A stretch of 55,543 nt of DNA from a bacterium. Lineage in GTDB: Bacteria > Patescibacteriota > Saccharimonadia > Saccharimonadales > UBA4665. The stretch is taken from assembly GCA_021803105.1 (NCBI GenBank), contig JAJZMC010000008.1, positions 1 through 55,543 on the forward strand, in the 5' to 3' direction. The notes beneath the pieces were generated by a model. It searched no databases. It saw only the letters and a program-made list of their open reading frames with translations, and was not told where the DNA came from. Below are positions 52,521 through 55,543 of the stretch, piece after piece (position 1 is the stretch's first letter; each line of letters begins with the position of its first letter). Made by a program: the position numbers and the translations under genes.

Positions 52521-53519
52521 GTGAAAAATGAAAAATTATTGAATAATTTTAATTTCCATGGGGAAGTTATCGACGTTGTTAGCGATGTAGCCGATCGTTT
52601 TAGAAAATTATCTTATTCGAAGATTGAGGCGTCACTTCCTGCAACTACTAAGTTTAGTTATCAGGATGACAGATTGCCAATATCTGTTTTAGATATTATT
52701 CCTAAAAATGATTTTGAAGATGTGTTAGTTTATCATCTTCCAATGGGTAATGATATTAATAGCAATATGAAATTTTTAATAGCTACTATAAGAGAAGCTT
52801 TACCTAATAAACGGATTATTGTGACTGGTAATACTGCTGAACCTGGTCAAAATTCTGCTAAATTAGCTTATAGTGATATTTGGGAAATACATTTAGGTAA
52901 TGTAAAGTCTTTAATTAAACCTGTTGTAAGATATTTAGCAAATCAAGCTATTAATGAAACCATACAAGTTGGTTATTCATATGGAGCTGAAAAAACAGCT
53001 ATGTTTTCAAGTTTAGGGCATTTTTATAACCAAAAAATAACAAAATCAATAATTTTAGAACCGGTTGCTATAAAAAAAAGAAAATTTATTGATTTAGCAT
53101 ACAATTTTTTAAGGTCAGGCCTTTTAATGGAAGATTATGTTAAAGAAACGAATTGTTTAGCCTATGAGGAAGCGCGTAATTTAGCAACTATTGAAGGTCG
53201 AGGTACATTAGGTTATTTAGTTGGTTTGGGAAGATTAGGTAACTTAGCTATAAGCGCAGAGCTTGCTAAAAATAATTTTTTTAATCGAATATCGACTGCT
53301 TTAATTCATCAACCACAGATGAAATCAGTTCTTGGATGGGGTAAAAATAGTGAATTAGCTTCTAATCATAATATGTTAGAACTTGTTACTTTACTAAAAG
53401 ATAGTTTCGGTCCACGTATTAATGATCTATCATTAGATGATCAGACTCATGCTATGGGAGATAATATTTTTTTACAATTAGCATTAATTTTACAAAGTTT
53501 TAAAATATTAGAAGATTAA
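52521..53519 (+). CDS. alpha/beta-hydrolase-like protein
   Basis: 332 residues from GTG 52521. VLVYHLPMGNDINSNMKFLI, then RIIVTGNTAEPG, and a nucleophile elbow QVGYSYGAEKTAMF (GxSxG), followed by a lid-like helical part and a late D-QTHAMGDN that can supply the His. Esterase or lipase-like; substrate unknown. TATAAT (52507-52512) ends 8 nt before GTG 52521; the longer frame from TTG 52515 would begin inside the promoter's melted region. Confidence 0.65.
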   Translation: MKNEKLLNNFNFHGEVIDVVSDVADRFRKLSYSKIEASLPATTKFSYQDDRLPISVLDIIPKNDFEDVLVYHLPMGNDINSNMKFLIATIREALPNKRIIVTGNTAEPGQNSAKLAYSDIWEIHLGNVKSLIKPVVRYLANQAINETIQVGYSYGAEKTAMFSSLGHFYNQKITKSIILEPVAIKKRKFIDLAYNFLRSGLLMEDYVKETNCLAYEEARNLATIEGRGTLGYLVGLGRLGNLAISAELAKNNFFNRISTALIHQPQMKSVLGWGKNSELASNHNMLELVTLLKDSFGPRINDLSLDDQTHAMGDNIFLQLALILQSFKILED

Positions 53520-53536
53520 TTTTTAGAGCTGTTATG

Positions 53537-54349
53537 TTAAATCAAAATGTTCTGCTTAATGAGTTGATAGCATCCATAAATTACAGCTTCTTCTGGTTTT
53601 TGGGCTGATTGAACGGTTGGTTTCGGAATTAAAGGATCTTTTAGATTTTGAATAGTTTGATTGATATATTTACCGTATTGTTTAAAATAAGTTCCGATAC
53701 TGCCACCAATGATAATTATGTCTGGGCGAATTATTGGGAGAAGTATTAGGATTCCTTCAGTTATATTATTAGCAATATTTATCCATGTATTTTCATCTGT
53801 TATATCTTTGGCATATTTGCCAAAAGTTTGAGTAATAGCTTGCCCAGAAGCGAAAGACTCCCAGATAATTTTTTGATTATTATGATTTAAAATCATATGG
53901 CCTGGTTCCATGTCAATTAATGATTGATCTATTTTTTGATTTATTATTAGAGAACCACCTATGCCAGTTGAGACAGTAAGATATAAGATGCGCGAAAATT
54001 TATCTTTTAATAAAATAGCTTCTGATAAACCGGCTAGATTTGCATCATTATCAATTAAGACTGGGCAATTTGTTATATTACTAATATCTTTTTTTGGATT
54101 AACATTATGCCATTTTAATTTTCCTCCACCTATTAAACGATAAGTTGTTCGATTGATTGTTTCGGGGAAGGCAGCTGCCACATATTCGTAATTTAATTCG
54201 CCCAGTAAAGTGATATTTTTTGTTAAAATTGATAAAAAAATATTATATTTTTTAGGTGTTTCAAATTTAATCATATTTTTTAATTGACCAGAAGTATTAA
54301 AACTGGCAATTAAAGTTTTCGTTCCACCAACATCTATAGTTAAATACAT
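53537..54349 (-). CDS. ROK-family sugar kinase
   Basis: 270 residues: LTIDVGGTKTLIASF (phosphate 1), VLIDNDANLAGLSEA (catalytic Asp), LTVSTGIGGSLI and MEPGHMIL. ROK kinases phosphorylate glucose, N-acetylglucosamine or similar sugars. The usual zinc motif CxCGxxGC is absent here (NHNNQKIIWE instead), and there is no HTH, so not a repressor. A -10 TATGAT (54356-54361, minus) ends 6 nt before the ATG. Confidence 0.85.
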   Translation of the reverse strand: MYLTIDVGGTKTLIASFNTSGQLKNMIKFETPKKYNIFLSILTKNITLLGELNYEYVAAAFPETINRTTYRLIGGGKLKWHNVNPKKDISNITNCPVLIDNDANLAGLSEAILLKDKFSRILYLTVSTGIGGSLIINQKIDQSLIDMEPGHMILNHNNQKIIWESFASGQAITQTFGKYAKDITDENTWINIANNITEGILILLPIIRPDIIIIGGSIGTYFKQYGKYINQTIQNLKDPLIPKPTVQSAQKPEEAVIYGCYQLIKQNILI

Positions 54350-54435
54350 TTACTTATCATATCAAAATATATATTTGATATAAACTCAGTTTAATTATAT
54401 TTTTTATTTATTATTGGATATAATCTATATATTAA

Positions 54436-54512
54436 GCACCTGTAGCTCAGTGGATTAGAGTGTCTGGCTTCGAACCAGAAGGTCGCAGGTTCGAATCCTG
54501 CCAGGTGTACCA
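54436..54512 (+). tRNA. tRNA-Arg (TCG)
   Basis: Acceptor GCACCTG/CAGGTGT (G1-U72), anticodon stem TCTGG/CCAGA with loop CTTCGAA, T arm GCAGG-TTCGAAT-CCTGC, A73 and CCA. Bears the AbrB/PIN islet on the 3' side. Confidence 0.94.
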
Positions 54513-54532
54513 ATTAGTGTTCGTTTAACTAC

Positions 54533-54561
54533 TTGACTTTCGTTATACGCTTTGATATAGT
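54533..54561 (+). promoter_or_regulatory. promoter of AbrB/PIN operon
   Basis: TTGACT (54533-54538), 17-bp spacer, TATAGT (54556-54561), 7 nt to ATG 54569. It begins 20 bp after the tRNA end. Confidence 0.72.
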
Positions 54562-54568
54562 TCAACAT

Positions 54569-54805
54569 ATGAATACAGATGTAGTAACACTCTCCAGTAA
54601 ATATCAAGTAGTAATACCTAAGATGGCTCGACAAAAACTAGGTCTTAATAAGCCTAATGGTCAACGCTTTAAAGTTAAGCGGGTTTCCAATACTGAAATT
54701 GTCTTTCGTAAAGACAAATCTCTTGATGACTATCTTGGACAATACAGTGACGCCTTTCCCGATAACGCCACTGCCAAGCTCAGACAAATGAGAAACAAAG
54801 AGTGA
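54569..54805 (+). CDS. AbrB/MazE-type (SpoVT fold) antitoxin
   Basis: 78 residues: MNTDVVTLSSKYQVVIPKMA, the swapped-hairpin AbrB DNA-binding fold (VTLSSKYQVVIPK-R-LGL), followed by a charged arm. I start at ATG 54569 because the longer frame from TTG 54533 begins on the -35 box. First gene of the TA operon; the toxin follows after 16 nt. Confidence 0.85.
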   Translation: MNTDVVTLSSKYQVVIPKMARQKLGLNKPNGQRFKVKRVSNTEIVFRKDKSLDDYLGQYSDAFPDNATAKLRQMRNKE

Positions 54806-54821
54806 GAAGAATAAACAGACA

Positions 54822-55235
54822 ATGTTAGTTGCCCTAGATAGCAATATATTTATTGCAGCTCTATCCTCGAAAGAAAAGCATAGCCTAAATGCTCAAAAAT
54901 TGTTACGTGATATATCTATTGGAAAAAATCAAGCTATAGCTTCTTCAATAGTTTATGGTGAAGTTTACAGCATTCATCTATCTGATCGACCTTTAGACCT
55001 CGTGGACTTCTTTTCACATATAGATAATCTGGCGACCATTGCAGCAGACAATAATATTTGCTTAAAAACTGGGGAACTTAGACTAGAATATGGCCATAAA
55101 TTAAAACTACCTGATGCCATGCATTTGGCTACTGCGTTAATAAACAAAGCTGAATTGTTTATAACAAACGATGAGTTATTGGCAAAAATATCTCAAAAGT
55201 TAATACCAACAAAAACACTATCACAGCTAACCTAA
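54822..55235 (+). CDS. PIN-domain toxin (VapC family)
   Basis: 137 residues: MLVALDSNIFIAAL (Asp6), SSIVYGEVYS (Glu), LPDAMHLATALINKAELFITND (two Asp) give the four-acid PIN site. RNase toxin, target unknown (often tRNA or rRNA). Partner of the AbrB-type antitoxin. Not closely like the PIN protein at 191-625. Confidence 0.87.
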   Translation: MLVALDSNIFIAALSSKEKHSLNAQKLLRDISIGKNQAIASSIVYGEVYSIHLSDRPLDLVDFFSHIDNLATIAADNNICLKTGELRLEYGHKLKLPDAMHLATALINKAELFITNDELLAKISQKLIPTKTLSQLT

Positions 55236-55543
55236 ATTTTATAATTATTGTGTTATAGACGTTTTTGATTGTAGAAATTGTTTATGTTTGGTGGCTATGT
55301 CCTATCATACAGACATTGTAAAAGATGACTAATTAATGATCGAGACAACAAAAGTGTTCGAACTTCATCTAAGACGGTGTACCAAATACTATAGTGAGTA
55401 AGTGTATATAAGTAAGTGTTAACCCAAAATTAAAATAGTAGCATCACAAATTTAAAACTGGAGTTGTTTTGGTGTTGGTATCTGTTGGTAGCCAAGAACC
55501 TGGTCGTTTCTAAGAAACCTTACTTCGGTTGTTATTCGGTTAG
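55236..55543. other. gene-free stretch with far border of tRNA-Arg(UCG) islet
   Basis: 308 bp with no convincing ORF or RNA. It holds the tRNA-end copy described separately; the DNA beyond 55386 shows nothing I can name. Confidence 0.5.
55352..55385 (+). repeat. degenerate tRNA-Arg(UCG) 3' end (att-like)
   Basis: GTGTTCGAAC (T-loop-like) is followed 15 nt on by GGTGTACCAA (55376-55385), identical to 54504-54513, the tRNA-Arg acceptor end plus CCA. Same orientation; the TA pair lies between. A border left by insertion at the tRNA 3' end is likely. Confidence 0.6.

Overview
The window looks like a low-GC (roughly one third G+C by eye) chromosome fragment from a small-genome bacterium of the Candidate Phyla Radiation, most likely a Saccharibacteria-like lineage. 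The evidence is compact, often shortened versions of core proteins (TilS, HrcA, TsaB), a monoderm-style type IV pilus cluster, abutting or overlapping genes, and standard code (UGA clearly used as a stop, e.g. at 9341-9343, 16595-16597 and 44828-44830), which argues against the UGA=Gly Gracilibacteria/Absconditabacteria. The phylum is inference; no rRNA gene is present.

Layout. 1-1.6 kb: accessory DNA left of tRNA-Met with an HTH/PIN toxin-antitoxin (TA) pair and a frameshifted gene. 1.7-13.8 kb: housekeeping genes tilS, ftsH, murJ, lepA, a guanylate-kinase-like gene, and the heat-shock genes hrcA-grpE and dnaK-dnaJ, each pair behind a CIRCE operator. 13.8-19.3 kb: a diguanylate cyclase, a 36-residue membrane peptide, a retropepsin-like protease plus RimK, a membrane protein, and an ATP-grasp ligase divergent from a DUF1704/MATCAP-like metallopeptidase. 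19.4-23.7 kb: an array of one-gene segments (zinc ribbon, YdeI-like, DUF2268 protease, RelE/RelB-type TA, VOC protein, SpoU methyltransferase) separated by two alternating repeat types and anchored on tRNA-Lys. 23.8-39.1 kb: yebC-ruvCAB, a type IV pilus cluster (pilB, pilC, pilA, pilMNO), recA-recX, a PRC-barrel protein, tsaE-tsaB, rny and a YmdB-type phosphoesterase. 39.1-42.8 kb: tRNA-Pro, a DAG/dolichol-kinase-like protein, a P-type-ATPase-like protein lacking its catalytic motifs, tRNA-His, and a PAP2 phosphatase. 42.8-46.9 kb: a BrnT/BrnA-type TA islet on tRNA-Arg(UCU), PrsW with zinc-ribbon neighbours, and a RelE/Phd-type TA islet on tRNA-Gly. 46.9-55.5 kb: an XRE-MurA fusion, glyA, murB, several membrane or regulatory proteins, an alpha/beta-hydrolase-like protein, a ROK kinase, then tRNA-Arg(UCG) followed by an AbrB/PIN TA islet.

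Themes. (1) All five TA modules lie on the 3' side of a tRNA gene; three islets carry an exact 10-11 bp copy of the tRNA 3' end (including CCA) at their far border, yet there is no integrase in the window. (2) The tRNA-Lys locus resembles a cassette array with tRNA-end-like borders. (3) Two ligase/peptidase couples and a c-di-GMP synthase sit together in 5.6 kb, suggesting reversible amino-acid tagging of proteins. (4) Many genes have a -10 box ending 6-8 nt before the start codon, so leaderless mRNAs appear common; operon-internal genes instead use Shine-Dalgarno (SD) sites. These readings come from inspection only; no database search was run.
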